Numbered from the stretch's first letter, positions 1 to 9,656 are shown. The stretch is DNA of 64,000 nucleotides from Candidatus Reidiella endopervernicosa (GCF_013343005.1 NZ_CP054491.1:558001-622000), one strand, 5' to 3'. Numbers and translations: made by a program. Notes: generated by a model from the sequence alone, not told the origin.

Positions 1-238
1 CCCAAGCAAACAGCAAAACTTAACGCGACCATTTATGCCTACGGCGCCCCGACCGTCCTGCGTTCGTTGCGTAATCACCTCTTCGCGGCTCTACACAACT
101 CCTCAGTGACTCTACGCCGACATAAAGCCGCTGCTGCATCTTCTTCGTCGTCCGCTCGCGCTCTCAACTACGAATAGGCAGACGGCGTCGACTATCGGGG
201 ACTAACCGCCCTCACTTCGCTCTCCATGGCGGTCAGCG
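1..238 (-). mobile_element. Repeat E, copy 1 (cut by window edge)
   Basis: Reverse-oriented copy; its outer part lies before position 1. The visible end is GGCGGTCAGCG, the reverse complement of the constant left end. It belongs to the subfamily with a GTTTG/CAAAC right-hand stem (copies 1, 3, 5, 6). It has the same orientation as the tpsA gene it interrupts. The tpsA frame between 239 and 1661 is open up to it. It has a one-base gap relative to other copies in the CCCTCAGTGAC segment. Confidence 0.93.
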
Positions 239-1661
239 GAGGAAGGTGACCTGACCGGCGGGAGCGGCGATGGAGATAGCCCCTTCGGCGCGTGCTTCAT
301 ACATTGTGATACTGCCACTGTCTGCCTGTATCAGCAGCGAGGCGACTCCGAGATTGGTCGGATTCCAGAGGTTGCGCTCCGGTGTCTCGACACTGACGTT
401 GTAACCGATGGTCGCACCGATATCGATATCACCACCGGTCGATGTAATCGAGACCGCACCAGTGGTCTCGATCTGGTCGAGCGAAACATCGTTGCCAGCA
501 GCGAGGGTGAAATTCTGCGTTAGCTGCAGTGGATCGATCGTCGCGTCGGCATCAGCCAGGCTGTAGGAGACGTGAGTATCGGGAAGGATGATGTCGTGTG
601 CCGCCGTCACGCTCATACCGCCGGTCCCCTCAATCCAGATCATATTCTCTACCAGCACATCACTCACCGCTGAGGGCGTCCAGCTCGGGCTCCAGCTCGG
701 CACTGCCACACCCGCCACCGTCACACCGTCCAGCGTCGCGTAGGGGTCGTATCCGGCGGAGAGGGTGAGACTGTCGGCCTGCACCGAGATGTCGACCACC
801 GCTGTAACACTGGTATCGGGGAACTCGACCAGCGAGGCGGTGGTACCGATGGTCACATCGCGCCCCGCCATGGCGATCACATCTCCCACCAGCACCATCC
901 CACCGAGATCGGTATCACGACCGGCATAGAACTCACCATTGCCAACCTGACCACCCATGACGATATCGTCCTTGGCGATCACCATCAGATGGCTTGGATT
1001 GGAGACTGCCAGATTGGTCACCGAGCCGTTGGCAGAGAGGGCGTCGATGTTATTGGCATGTCCGGTTGTGAAGTCTGTAATTCCGCTATATCCCGCCAGA
1101 TCGACCTCATCGGGATAACCAAATTTCGAAATAATCGGATCATCGAACTCATCGTAGCCAAGAATGCCCGAGCGGCTCTCCTGTATCTGTCCCCCACTAA
1201 TCTCACCTGCGGTGGAGAGGATAGTCAGATTGCCACCGGTGCGAACCACAGAGGGGGTGATATCGCCCACCGCCTGCAGCCAGATATTGCCCTCGCGGGC
1301 ATCGATATCACTGATCGCATAGGTATTGAGCAGAATATCGGCTTCGGGATCTATGGTCTGATTTTGCGCAATCCCCCCCGCACCCGCATAGATAGAGATA
1401 TCACCGCTGTCGGTATAGATGCGCTGGTCGACCTGTACCGCATCTCCGGCACTGATCATCACCTCACCGGTGGTATCGGGGATGGTCTGCGCAACGGTAA
1501 CCGAACCGTTGGTTGAGACCAGATTGAGTAGCCCGGTGGTGAAGTAACCGGTGAGGATATCGTCATTAACACCCGCCGGTGCGGGGCCATTGTTCAGGTC
1601 GTTGTAGGAGGCGATGGTCAGCGTTCCGCTACCGGCATTAACCTGCAGAGCGTCAGGCAGG

Positions 1662-1945
1662 CGCTGACCGCCATGGATAGCGAAGCGAAGGCGGTTAGTC
1701 CCCGATAGTCGACGCCGTCTGCCTATTCGTAGTTGAGAGCGCGAGCGAACGACGAAGAAGATGCAGCAGCGGCTTTATGTCGGCGTAGAGTCACTGAGGG
1801 AGTTGTGTAGAGCCGCGAAGAGGTGATTACGCAACGAACGCAGGACGTCGGGGCGCCGTAGGCATAAACGGTCGCGTTAAGTATTTGCCGCTTGCTTGGG
1901 CTTGGATGCCCAAAACAAGCTTCCGCAAAAATAGCGACTCCCCGA
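1662..1945 (+). mobile_element. Repeat E, copy 2
   Basis: A 284-bp copy beginning CGCTGACCGCC and ending ACTCCCCGA, opposite in orientation to tpsA. Flanks are GCAGG on the left and GTGATAG on the right, with no target-site duplication. Removing 1662-1945 joins tpsA in frame: CTIT|LPDALQV. Hairpins visible here: left CTGACCGCC (1664-1672) with GGCGGTTAG (1690-1698); central GCGGCTTTA (1769-1777) with TAGAGCCGC (1808-1816); right nested TTTGC/GCTTG/TTGGGC (1884-1901) with GCCCAA/CAAGC/GCAAA (1908-1929). A base is missing in GGACGTCGG relative to most copies. Confidence 0.95.
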
Positions 1946-2682
1946 GTGATAGTGCAGGGTGGTGTGGCACAGTTATCGGCCAGTGCCAGTGTGGTGCCGG
2001 CGTAGAGTCCCAGTGCGGCATCGTAACTGGCGATATGGTCGTTGATAGTGATGTCATTACCCGAGAGCAGGGTGATGGTGCCACCGCTGATCGCATCGCG
2101 ACCGATGAAGCTGTCAGTGGTGCGATCCCAGGGACCGACCTTATCGTTAACCACAATCGAACCACCCGCCATCATCACCAGATCGTTACCGGTGGTGGTA
2201 TTGGCAACCGGCTGGTTGATGGTGATATCGCCGGCCGCTGTGACGGCGGTATCGCCCACCGTCTCGTAGATCGGCACATCAATGGTCACACTGCCTCCCG
2301 TCGACTCTAGCAGCAGGGTACCGCTGGTCACCAGCGAACCTGGGGAGAGGCTGGCACCACTGCTCACCGAAATAGTGCCGCTGCCGCTGCGCAGCTGCTT
2401 AGTCAGCGGTGCACCGTAGCTGTCGAGTCCATCGGCCGCCTGCACCACACTGCCCGCAGCAGCCACTGTGATTGCGCCATCGTCTGTAATAACGTGCTCA
2501 TTGATCGTTACATCGCCGCCAGCGGTAAGAACTACCTGGCCACCGCTGATCCCACCACTGCCATCGATCTGCTCATTAACGACGATATCGTCATCAGCCG
2601 TGGCGCTAAGTGACGAGCCGTTAGAGAGATTGACCACAGCGGCATTGAAGATCACATCATCGGCTGCCACCAGAATTACCGT

Positions 2683-2966
2683 CGCTGACCGCCATGGATA
2701 GCGAAGCGAAGGCGGTTAGTCCGCGATAGTCGACGCCGTCTGCATATTCGTAGTTGAGAGCGCGAGCGGACGACGAAGAAGATGCAGCAGCGGCTTTATG
2801 TCGGCGTAGAGTCACTGAGGGAGTTGTGTAGAGCCGCGAAGAGGTGATTACGCAACGTACGCAGGACGGTCGGGGCGCCGCAGGCATAAACGGTCGCGTT
2901 AAGTTTTTGCTGTTTGCTTGGGCTTGGATGCCCAAAACAAACTTTCGCAAAAATAGCGACTCCCCG
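2683..2966 (+). mobile_element. Repeat E, copy 3 (frame exception)
   Basis: A 284-bp copy up to CCCCG, with a purine G at 2967. It belongs to the GTTTG/CAAAC subfamily and is opposite to tpsA. It is the only complete copy where the frame returns when the element is removed without its final purine: removing 2683-2966 gives ASNG|TVILVAADD, whereas also removing 2967 creates a stop. A single-base insertion or deletion in the host or at the junction, or a sequencing error, would explain this. Confidence 0.93.
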
Positions 2967-4235
2967 GCCGTTGCTGGCACTGATCGCCTCATCGATTGTG
3001 ACCGAGCCACCGCTGGAGGTGAGCGTCAGGGTATTGGCCGTAATAAAGGGAGCGTTGATTAGTCCAGCTCCGGTGGTCACCGCAATCGGTGCGGTGCCAC
3101 TGTAGACCCCCTGTCCCGATGCCACATTGACCGTACCGGCGCTGGCGTTGAGATTCACTGCACCGTTATTGGTAACGATGTAATTATTGAGATTGATATC
3201 GTTACCGGCATTAAGGGTGATACCTCCCCCTGCGTAGAGACCTCGGCCATCGATCGCCGCATCGACATCGATGTCGATATCGGCCTGTAGGGTAGTACTA
3301 GTCCCGGAGCGCAGTACGTAGTTGATCACCGCCGCCTCTTCAAGACCGACGGTAAAGTTGGTCGGATCGAGTAGTAGCGTTCCCGCCTCGCCGTTTTCGG
3401 CACCAGCATCAACCTGACCTCGGAAGCTTAGCTGCTGCTTGCCTGAGACCTCGACCTCTCCACCATTCCCAGATTCACTACCGCCACGGGCGGAGATTGA
3501 GCCCGAAAAGTCAGTCACACCATCGGCCCAGACAACCACCTCACCACCGTCACCTCGATCTGTGCCGTCGGCGCGTAACCTGGAGCCCTCAGAGACCGTG
3601 GTCGTCGTGGCGCGATAACCATCGCCGCCCTGGTAGTCACCTCCGAGATGCATGACACCTCCCCCGGCACTACCGCTTACATCCAGCTCCGATTCGGCCG
3701 CAATGAAAACGTGCTCTCCGCGCACATCGATAGCGCCACCGCTCTGTCCAGATTGGGTGCCACGTGCACTCAACTCACCAGCAACCGTCACACTTCCGCC
3801 CCGACCCAGCAGCACGATACGCCCCCCATGCTGTTCAACCGTATCGGCCCGCACCACACCACTGATATTGATCAACTGATCGAGCACCCCCTTGCCGCTG
3901 GCTGCACTCATAAATAGCGCCTCGCCACCCGCCACCTCGACCAGACCGCTTTGATCAACGCGTGCGGTGATGGGCTGACCCTCAGCATCAAACAGCTGTG
4001 CCAACTGCTGCTCGTCTACCGCAAAGTTAATCAGCTGATCGCCATAGAGATCGATGGTAAAACGCTCACCCGCCGCGAGCGCAACCCGGCCGAGGCGCGC
4101 TGTAATCGTACCGCTGTTCTCAACCTGCGGTGCTACAAGCGCCACCAGTCCACCCTCGGCAGCAGTGATGGTACCGAGGTTAACCACCGCACCACTGGCC
4201 ACACCGGGCTGGTTAAAATCGAGGTTACCCGCCAT

Positions 4236-4518
4236 CGCTGACCGCCATGGAGAGCGAAGTGAGGGCGGTTAGTCCCCGATAGTCGACGCCGTCTGCCTAT
4301 TCGTAGTTGAGGCGCGAGCGGACGACGAAGAAGATGCAGCAGCGGCTTTATGTCGGCGTAGAGTCACTGAGGGAGTTGTGTAGAGCCGCGAAGAGGTGAT
4401 TACGCAGCGTACGCAGGACGGTCGGGGCGCCGTAGGCATAAACGGTCGTGTTAAGTATTTGCCGCTTGCTTGGGCTTGGATGCCCAAAACATGCTTCCGC
4501 AAAATAGCGACTCCCCGG
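4236..4518 (+). mobile_element. Repeat E, copy 4
   Basis: A 283-bp copy opposite to tpsA, in the TPS domain. Flanks are GCCAT and AAAATC, with no duplication. Precise removal gives SDF|MAGNLDF, matching the usual DF-x-AGN motif of TPS domains, so the boundary is supported by family knowledge and not only by frame. The right-hand stem has CATGC facing GCTTG, a T:T mismatch shared with copies 7, 8 and 9. Confidence 0.95.
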
Positions 4519-4965
4519 AAAATCGCTGTTACCGATATTGGCGGTGGTTGCGACCAACGCACCCACATCGATATTCGCCCCCTCACCGATCACCACACCG
4601 TTGGGGTTGAGCAGGTAGAGCTGGCCGTTGGCATCGACCCGTCCCATGATCACACTGATCTGGTCACTGTTGACCCTGTTAAGGGTTGCTGAATCACTGC
4701 CTGGCTGGGCGAAACGAACCGCCTCATCCACGCCGACATCAAAGCTGCGCCAGTCGATGACGGCTCGACTACTCTGTTGTTCGATCAGGGTCAGGCTGCC
4801 GTTCTGTGTGATGGACGCACTTCCCGCCTGCACCTCGCCGCCGCTTGGCGCCGCCTGGGCGGTGGTAACCGTAATCAACGTTGCCGCGAGCATCGTTACG
4901 ACTCGCTGACAGAATGTGTTTCGATTGCCTGGGTTCAGACTCATCTTTATCTCCAATGACCGCAA

Positions 4966-6920
4966 TCAGAATCTGGCTGAGAGGGTGAAATAAGCGCGAG
5001 CATCGTCACTGCCTTCAGCCGCCACCGGATGGGATATTGGCTGCGCCAGCTCAACTGCTGCCGATACGTGGCCAAATAGGCTCAAACGCAGTCCAAGGCC
5101 TGCAGAGGTGATGGTTGTATCGTCATCAAGCGGCGTCTCATTGCGCTGCCAGACGCGCCCCGCATCGACGTAACCGTAGAGGGTATAGGGCTGCGGCGTA
5201 GAGAAGGGGAGGTGGTTGCTGTAACGAAGCTCCAGCTTGGCGGCCAGGCCGTGATCACCAACCGCCTCGGAGGGGTCGTATCCACGCCCGAACGCCTCAC
5301 CGCCATAACCAAATAGTTCAGGCGCCAGTAGGTCCCGGGAGTCGCTATTTTTGCGAAAGTTTGTTTTGGGCATCAAGCCCAAGCAAACAGCAAAAACTTC
5401 ACGCGACCGTTTATGCCTTCGGCGCCCCGACGTCCTGCGTACGTTGCGTAATCACCTCTTCGCGGCTCTACACAACTCCCTCAGTGACTCTACGCCGACA
5501 TAAAGCCGCTGCTGCATCTTCTTCGTCGTCCGCTCGCGCTCTCAACTACGAATAGGCAGACGGCGTCGACTATCGGGGACTAACCGCCCTCACTTCGCTC
5601 TCCATGGCGGTCAGCGATCGAAGGCGTACTGACCATTGACGGTGGCCAGTAGACTCCAGTGCGATGAGAGGGGTTGTAGACGTGCCAGATAGAGCGTGAG
5701 TTTGGAAAAATCGACACTGCCATCGGCGCGCGAGAGCAACAGATCGCCATTTTCCGATGAACCAAGGCCGTTGAGTCCCTGGCTAACCTCAACATCGATC
5801 AGGTTGGTCGCACCGCTACTATCGATACGATCATAGGTGAGCCCCAGCCGCGCCACACGCAGCTGCTCATCGATCATCTTGGCGCCAAAGAGTCGAGTCG
5901 TACCGTTGTGCATCGTCAGGCCTGTACGTAGATAGAGGTTCTGCTTTCGACTGCGAATCATCGGGTGGCTTACGATGAGATTGGCGCTATCAGACTCAAC
6001 CTCCTGCTCGAGCGGGATAAAACTGAGATTCTCTGGCTCAGCACGCAGCGCACTGTAATCGATCTTTATCTTGGTGCCCTCACGACCGAGCTGCTGTTCA
6101 TGACTGATAGAGGCGTATTGCATCTCCTGCCCCTCCGCCTGTGCCACCATCAGCGCAGTACGTTCAAACAGGCTCAACAGGTTATTGAGCTTCAGATCGG
6201 CCACTACCCGTAACGGCCCCAGCGCCTCTCCCCCACGATTGTCGAAAGCCACCCCACCCGATACGGTGTCACGTTCAAAATGAATGGTCAGATCGGCGGC
6301 ACCAAATTCGCTCTTCGAGGCCGAAAGGGTGGCACGTGCAAACATGCCGGGTAGGTCGTTGATCAACAGCATGTAGCGTTCAAGCGCATCAGCGGTCTTT
6401 CACGACGAATGCGCTCGGCGTAGTCCGCGACCATGTCGCGGCTATCGTATCGATCACCAACGATACGCACCTGCGAGATATAACCTTCGATTGCCTGAAG
6501 CCTGGCTACCCCCTTCTCGATCGACTGTGCTGGCACAACGACCTGTGAAAGGGTGTAACCATCGCTGCGGTATTTTGTGGTCAGGGTGTTGGCGAGCCGG
6601 TAGAGCTCCAAGAGTGTTACTTCACGATTGAGTAGCGGGCCAAGATAGGTCTCAAGTTCACCCTGCGGATAGGCACTAAAACCCTCCAGCTCAATCGCAT
6701 TCAGACTAAAACGGATCTCGGCCGCACCCGGTGGGGCACGCTCCAGCTCCTGTGCTCGCTCAATCCCCTCACTACGCTGGCGCAATTGCGGCTGCGTCTG
6801 GAACTGTTTTTCAATCTGTCCGGGGAGCACGGTACCACTCGGTGGGGCTGCCTGTGTGGGCATGGTGAGTCCAAGAGTGCCGACCAGAAACAGATAAGTT
6901 GCGGCGTTCTTTCCATACAT
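4966..6920 (-). pseudogene. Interrupted TpsB/ShlB-FhaC-type outer-membrane transporter
   Basis: Outer-membrane beta-barrel that exports the TpsA adhesin encoded 21 bases downstream. The order is signal peptide (MYGKNAAT to TQA), POTRA domains (ELEGFSAYPQGEL; DGYTLSQVVVPAQ), then the barrel with GGEAFGRGYD and a C-terminal phenylalanine (LSARF). Two lesions are visible. First, a frame break near 6396-6400: one additional A in the run encoding GAAAAGACC would give RREKTADALERYMLL, the expected POTRA-barrel linker. Second, repeat E copy 5 (5335-5616), whose removal gives YAFD|DLLAPELFGYGG. With both corrected the product is about 557 residues, normal for the family. The homopolymer position makes a sequencing error as likely as a real frameshift. 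Confidence 0.87.
5335..5616 (-). mobile_element. Repeat E, copy 5
   Basis: A 282-bp copy in the same direction as tpsB. Element-direction flanks are TTCGAT on the left and GACCTAC on the right, with no duplication. The right end reads CTCCCGG, one C fewer than other copies. Removal restores AFD|DLLAPE in the barrel. It belongs to the GTTTG/CAAAC subfamily. Confidence 0.94.
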
Positions 6921-7043
6921 TATCTTTATATTCCCACTACTGTGTATCAGACGAGCTTAGTCCAGCGCATTCCCTCTTGCCAACGACCCAGAACTCCAAC
7001 ATGATTTATAAAAATAGTCGGGTAATAACCAGCAGGTGAATCG

Positions 7044-7433
7044 ATGAGCAACGATGACAATGAGCAGTGGCGTGACAAGCTGAGTCGCGATCAGTACCGC
7101 GTCTGCAGGGAGAAGGGGACCGAACCCGCCTTCAGCGGAGCCTACTGGGACAACAAGTCGGAAGGGATCTACCGCTGTGCCTGCTGTAATACCGAGCTGT
7201 TCCGCTCCGATACCAAGTACGACTCCGGTAGCGGCTGGCCGAGCTTCTGGGACGCGGTCGACCCTACTCGCGTCGAACAGCACTTTGATACCAGCCACGG
7301 CATGCGCCGGGTCGAGATCACCTGTGCCAACTGTGGCTCACACCTCGGTCATCTGTTCGAGGATGGCCCGCAACCGACCGGACAGCGCTACTGCGTCAAC
7401 TCACTCTCACTCGAGTTTGAAGAAGACGAGTGA
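7044..7433 (+). CDS. msrB: Peptide-methionine (R)-S-oxide reductase MsrB
   Basis: Reduces methionine-R-sulfoxide in oxidised proteins in the cytoplasm. It has 129 residues, the usual size for a free-standing MsrB. Zinc ligands are two CxxC pairs, C45/C48 and C94/C97. The catalytic cysteine is C117 in RYCVNSLSL. The early resolving cysteine found in some MsrB proteins is absent from the SGSGWPSF segment, so another cysteine or thioredoxin would act directly. ATG at 7044 follows AGCAGGTGA. It is divergent from tpsB and 58 bases before lepB. Confidence 0.96.
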   Translation: MSNDDNEQWRDKLSRDQYRVCREKGTEPAFSGAYWDNKSEGIYRCACCNTELFRSDTKYDSGSGWPSFWDAVDPTRVEQHFDTSHGMRRVEITCANCGSHLGHLFEDGPQPTGQRYCVNSLSLEFEEDE

Positions 7434-7491
7434 ACCAAACTCCCATCATTGAGTCTGAACAGCCAGTTATAACCGGGGATGTAAATCAACC

Positions 7492-8190
7492 GTGAACAAC
7501 CTGATCGACAAACTTAAAAAGCCCGGACTTCCACGTAGCATCGCCGAACTGGCACTGCTGGCGCTGGTCATCTTCGCCTCACGCTCGGTGTTTGGCGACT
7601 GGAACTATGTCCCCTCCGGCTCGATGAAACCGACCCTGGTCGAGGGTGACATGATCTATGTCGATAAACTCGCCTACGATCTCAAGATTCCCTTTACTAC
7701 CCTCCATCTGGCGGAGTGGGACGATCCCATCCGGGGCGAGATTGTTGTCTTCTACTCTCCCAAGGATGACATCCGCATGGTCAAGCGGGTGATCGGCGAA
7801 CCGGGTGACACCATTCTGATGCGTGATAATCGACTCATCATCAATGGCCAGCCACTTAACTACTCCGCACCCGATCAGCAGACCGTCTCGGTACTTAACG
7901 ATGAGGAGCAGCAGAGTTTTCTCTTTGCCACCGAACAGCTCCCTGGTGTCGATCACGCTGTGATGCGACAACCCACACCAACGCCCCAGAGCAACTTTGG
8001 CCCGGTGACGATTCCAGCAGGAGAGTACCTGTTGTTGGGTGATAATCGAGACCGCAGTGGCGACTCACGCTTTTTCGGTCTGGTGGAGCGTGAACGCATC
8101 CTCGGCCAGGCGACACGGGTGCTCATCTCCTGGAATGGCGATAACTTCTACCTGCCTCGCGCAGGACGTATTAACCACCTGTTGCAATAA
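7492..8190 (+). CDS. lepB: Signal peptidase I
   Basis: Membrane serine protease that removes signal peptides outside the inner membrane. A single N-terminal membrane segment spans about residues 16-34, followed by the SGSMKP box with catalytic Ser44, the general base Lys98 in RMVKRVIG, and the late GDNRDRSGDSR box. It has 232 residues and only one membrane segment, so it is smaller than the two-span E. coli enzyme. The start is a GTG, with GGGG about 14 bases upstream, which is rather far. A housekeeping lepB could lie elsewhere; this could be a second copy. Confidence 0.9.
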   Translation: MNNLIDKLKKPGLPRSIAELALLALVIFASRSVFGDWNYVPSGSMKPTLVEGDMIYVDKLAYDLKIPFTTLHLAEWDDPIRGEIVVFYSPKDDIRMVKRVIGEPGDTILMRDNRLIINGQPLNYSAPDQQTVSVLNDEEQQSFLFATEQLPGVDHAVMRQPTPTPQSNFGPVTIPAGEYLLLGDNRDRSGDSRFFGLVERERILGQATRVLISWNGDNFYLPRAGRINHLLQ

Positions 8191-8210
8191 CTCTCACCTA
8201 TCTCCAACAG

Positions 8211-8256
8211 TTGACATCACCAGCAGATGATTCTACAGTTCGAAATATGTCGAACT
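8211..8256 (+). promoter_or_regulatory. arsR promoter with operator palindrome over the start codon
   Basis: TTGACA at 8211-8216, a 17-base spacer, then TACAGT at 8234-8239 form a credible sigma-70 promoter. A perfect inverted repeat AGTTCGA-(6)-TCGAACT (8237-8243 and 8250-8256) overlaps the -10 and encloses the ATG at 8247. The predicted transcript start falls at or just before this ATG, so the mRNA may be leaderless. The palindrome is the natural autorepression site for the ArsR protein. Confidence 0.65.
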
Positions 8257-8561
8257 ATCAAAACGATAATCTTGTGCAGATGGCGGAGCAGTTTAAGGCA
8301 CTGGCCAATCCACACCGTCTACAGATCTTTCTCAGCCTTTCGACCTGCTGCGCGCCGGGTACGGTCTGCAGCAGTGAGGAGGCGGTACGGAGTGTCGGTG
8401 TTATCGGCGAGGGTCTCGATATCGCCCCTTCGACCCTTTCACACCACATTAAAGAGCTCAATCGTGCCGGCCTGATTGAGATGGAACGACAGGGTAAACA
8501 GGTCAACTGCTGGGTCGATCCGGCCACGCTCGAACAGTTGAGCCACTTCTTCAAATCGTAA
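8247..8561 (+). CDS. arsR: ArsR-family transcriptional repressor
   Basis: Winged-helix metalloid-sensing repressor of about 104 residues. Recognition-helix region is around APSTLSHHIKELNRAGL. A cysteine cluster (STCCAPGTVC) in the early helices is the likely As(III) site. I place the start at the ATG at 8247 (MSNYQND), not the in-frame TTG at 8211, because that TTG is part of the -35 box. It is followed after 22 bases by arsM, so the two probably form an arsenic-responsive operon. The sensor specificity is inferred from arsM. Confidence 0.88.
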   Translation: MSNYQNDNLVQMAEQFKALANPHRLQIFLSLSTCCAPGTVCSSEEAVRSVGVIGEGLDIAPSTLSHHIKELNRAGLIEMERQGKQVNCWVDPATLEQLSHFFKS

Positions 8562-8583
8562 CCCGAAGTCACGAGGAACTAAC

Positions 8584-9441
8584 ATGAGTCAGGAAGAGAA
8601 TAGCTGCTGCGAACCCACCGAGGTAGCAGTCTCGATCGGTGCCAGGCAGGCCGACGATATCCGCCAGCAGGTGCGCGACAGCTACGCCAAGGTGGCACAG
8701 GCCGATAACGCTGGCGAGGCGTGCGGCGTCGGCAGCAGCTGCTGCGGGGTCTCTGATGACGATCAGATCAACACCCTGATCTCGACCCGCCTCGGTTACT
8801 CTTATGAGGATTTGGACGCGGTACCCGAGGGTGCCGACATGGGGATCGGTTGCGGAAACCCGCGCGCCATCGCCTCACTCCAGCCGGGTGAGGTGGTGGT
8901 CGATCTTGGTAGTGGCGGTGGCTTCGACGCCTTCCTCGCTGCGGCCGAGGTTGGAACCACGGGTCGTGTCATTGGTGTTGATATGACCCCCGACATGATC
9001 AGCAAGTCACGCACCAATGCGGAGAAGGGACAATTCGAGCAGGTTGAGTTTCGCCTCGGTGAGATTGAAAATCTGCCGGTCGCCAATGATACGGTTGATG
9101 TCATTATCTCCAACTGTGTGATCAACCTCTCTCCCAACAAGGGGCGCGTCTTTGAAGAGGCCTTCCGTGTTCTTAAACCGGGCGGTCGTCTGGCCATCTC
9201 CGATGTCGTCGCCACCGTGGAGCTACCCGATGAGATGCGTGACGACCTCGCGCTCTACTCCGGCTGTATGGCGGGTGCCTCTCACATCGGTGAACTGGAG
9301 CAACACATGGCCGATGCTGGTTTTTCTAAAATCGCTGTTGCACCGAAAGATGATTCACGTGACTTCATTAAGGACTGGGCACCCGGTCGTGGCGTTGAGG
9401 ATTTTGTCGTCTCTGCCACCATCGAGGCGGTCAAACCTTAA
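8584..9441 (+). CDS. arsM: Arsenite S-adenosylmethionine methyltransferase
   Basis: Methylates As(III) with S-adenosylmethionine in the cytoplasm. The SAM-binding motif VVDLGSGGGFDA begins near residue 105. The three conserved arsenite-binding cysteines are seen in GIGCGNP (C90), SNCVINL and YSGCMAG. The N-terminus has additional cysteine pairs (SCCE, SSCCG). The length, 285 residues, is normal. It is preceded by the ArsR regulator and followed by a strong hairpin at 9447-9473. Confidence 0.95.
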   Translation: MSQEENSCCEPTEVAVSIGARQADDIRQQVRDSYAKVAQADNAGEACGVGSSCCGVSDDDQINTLISTRLGYSYEDLDAVPEGADMGIGCGNPRAIASLQPGEVVVDLGSGGGFDAFLAAAEVGTTGRVIGVDMTPDMISKSRTNAEKGQFEQVEFRLGEIENLPVANDTVDVIISNCVINLSPNKGRVFEEAFRVLKPGGRLAISDVVATVELPDEMRDDLALYSGCMAGASHIGELEQHMADAGFSKIAVAPKDDSRDFIKDWAPGRGVEDFVVSATIEAVKP

Positions 9442-9446
9442 GCGCT

Positions 9447-9473
9447 GGTGCTGTCCCGTCATGGGACAGCACC
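9447..9473 (+). terminator. Hairpin after arsM
   Basis: Perfect 11-bp inverted repeat GGTGCTGTCCC / GGGACAGCACC with a 5-base loop. No U-tract follows, so it may be a weak terminator or an mRNA 3'-end stabiliser. The remaining bases to 9604 hold only the region upstream of mscS. Confidence 0.6.
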
Positions 9474-9656
9474 GATCCAATCGTTCGATCATTACTACCC
9501 GCTTTACCTCTAAAACCATCTCTCTGCTAGATATCAGACGCTGTTATCAACTACATTGGTAGTTACACCCCCAATAACTAGAGCCAAACAATAGGGGAGC
9601 AGTGATGCAGATCTCTCTCTGGACAAGCCTCGTTGATGCAGTAGCAGCCATTCATC

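Larger units (their letters stand above)
1..4944 (-). pseudogene. Interrupted TpsA filamentous-haemagglutinin-like adhesin (5' part)
   Basis: Large secreted adhesin of a two-partner secretion system; it runs off the left edge. I choose the ATG at 4944 (MSLNPGN) because GGAG lies about 7 bases upstream; an in-frame ATG at 4965 lacks this. An N-terminal signal peptide ends near AQA. It is followed by a TPS/haemagglutination domain with the typical NPNGVVIGEGA and DVGALVATT segments. After that come many beta-helix repeats of the LTAGNDI.IN type. Four copies of repeat E (1-238, 1662-1945, 2683-2966, 4236-4518) break the frame. Joining 4944-4519, 4235-2967, 2682-1946 and 1661-239 gives one continuous frame. 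The first junction reads SDF|MAGNLDF, as expected for the TPS domain. It lies 21 bases after tpsB, so the two form an operon. As sequenced it cannot be translated beyond the first insertion. Confidence 0.85.

Noticed and set aside
1662-1945. E as a group I or group II self-splicing intron
   Set aside because: Half of the copies run against the gene strand, and I see no domain V-like sequence or other intron core. It is kept only as a test, not a call.
1723-2010. A conserved peptide encoded by E
   Set aside because: Single-base indels between copies (GACGTC against GACGGTC, A4 against A5) shift the frame, and most versions fuse into host genes.
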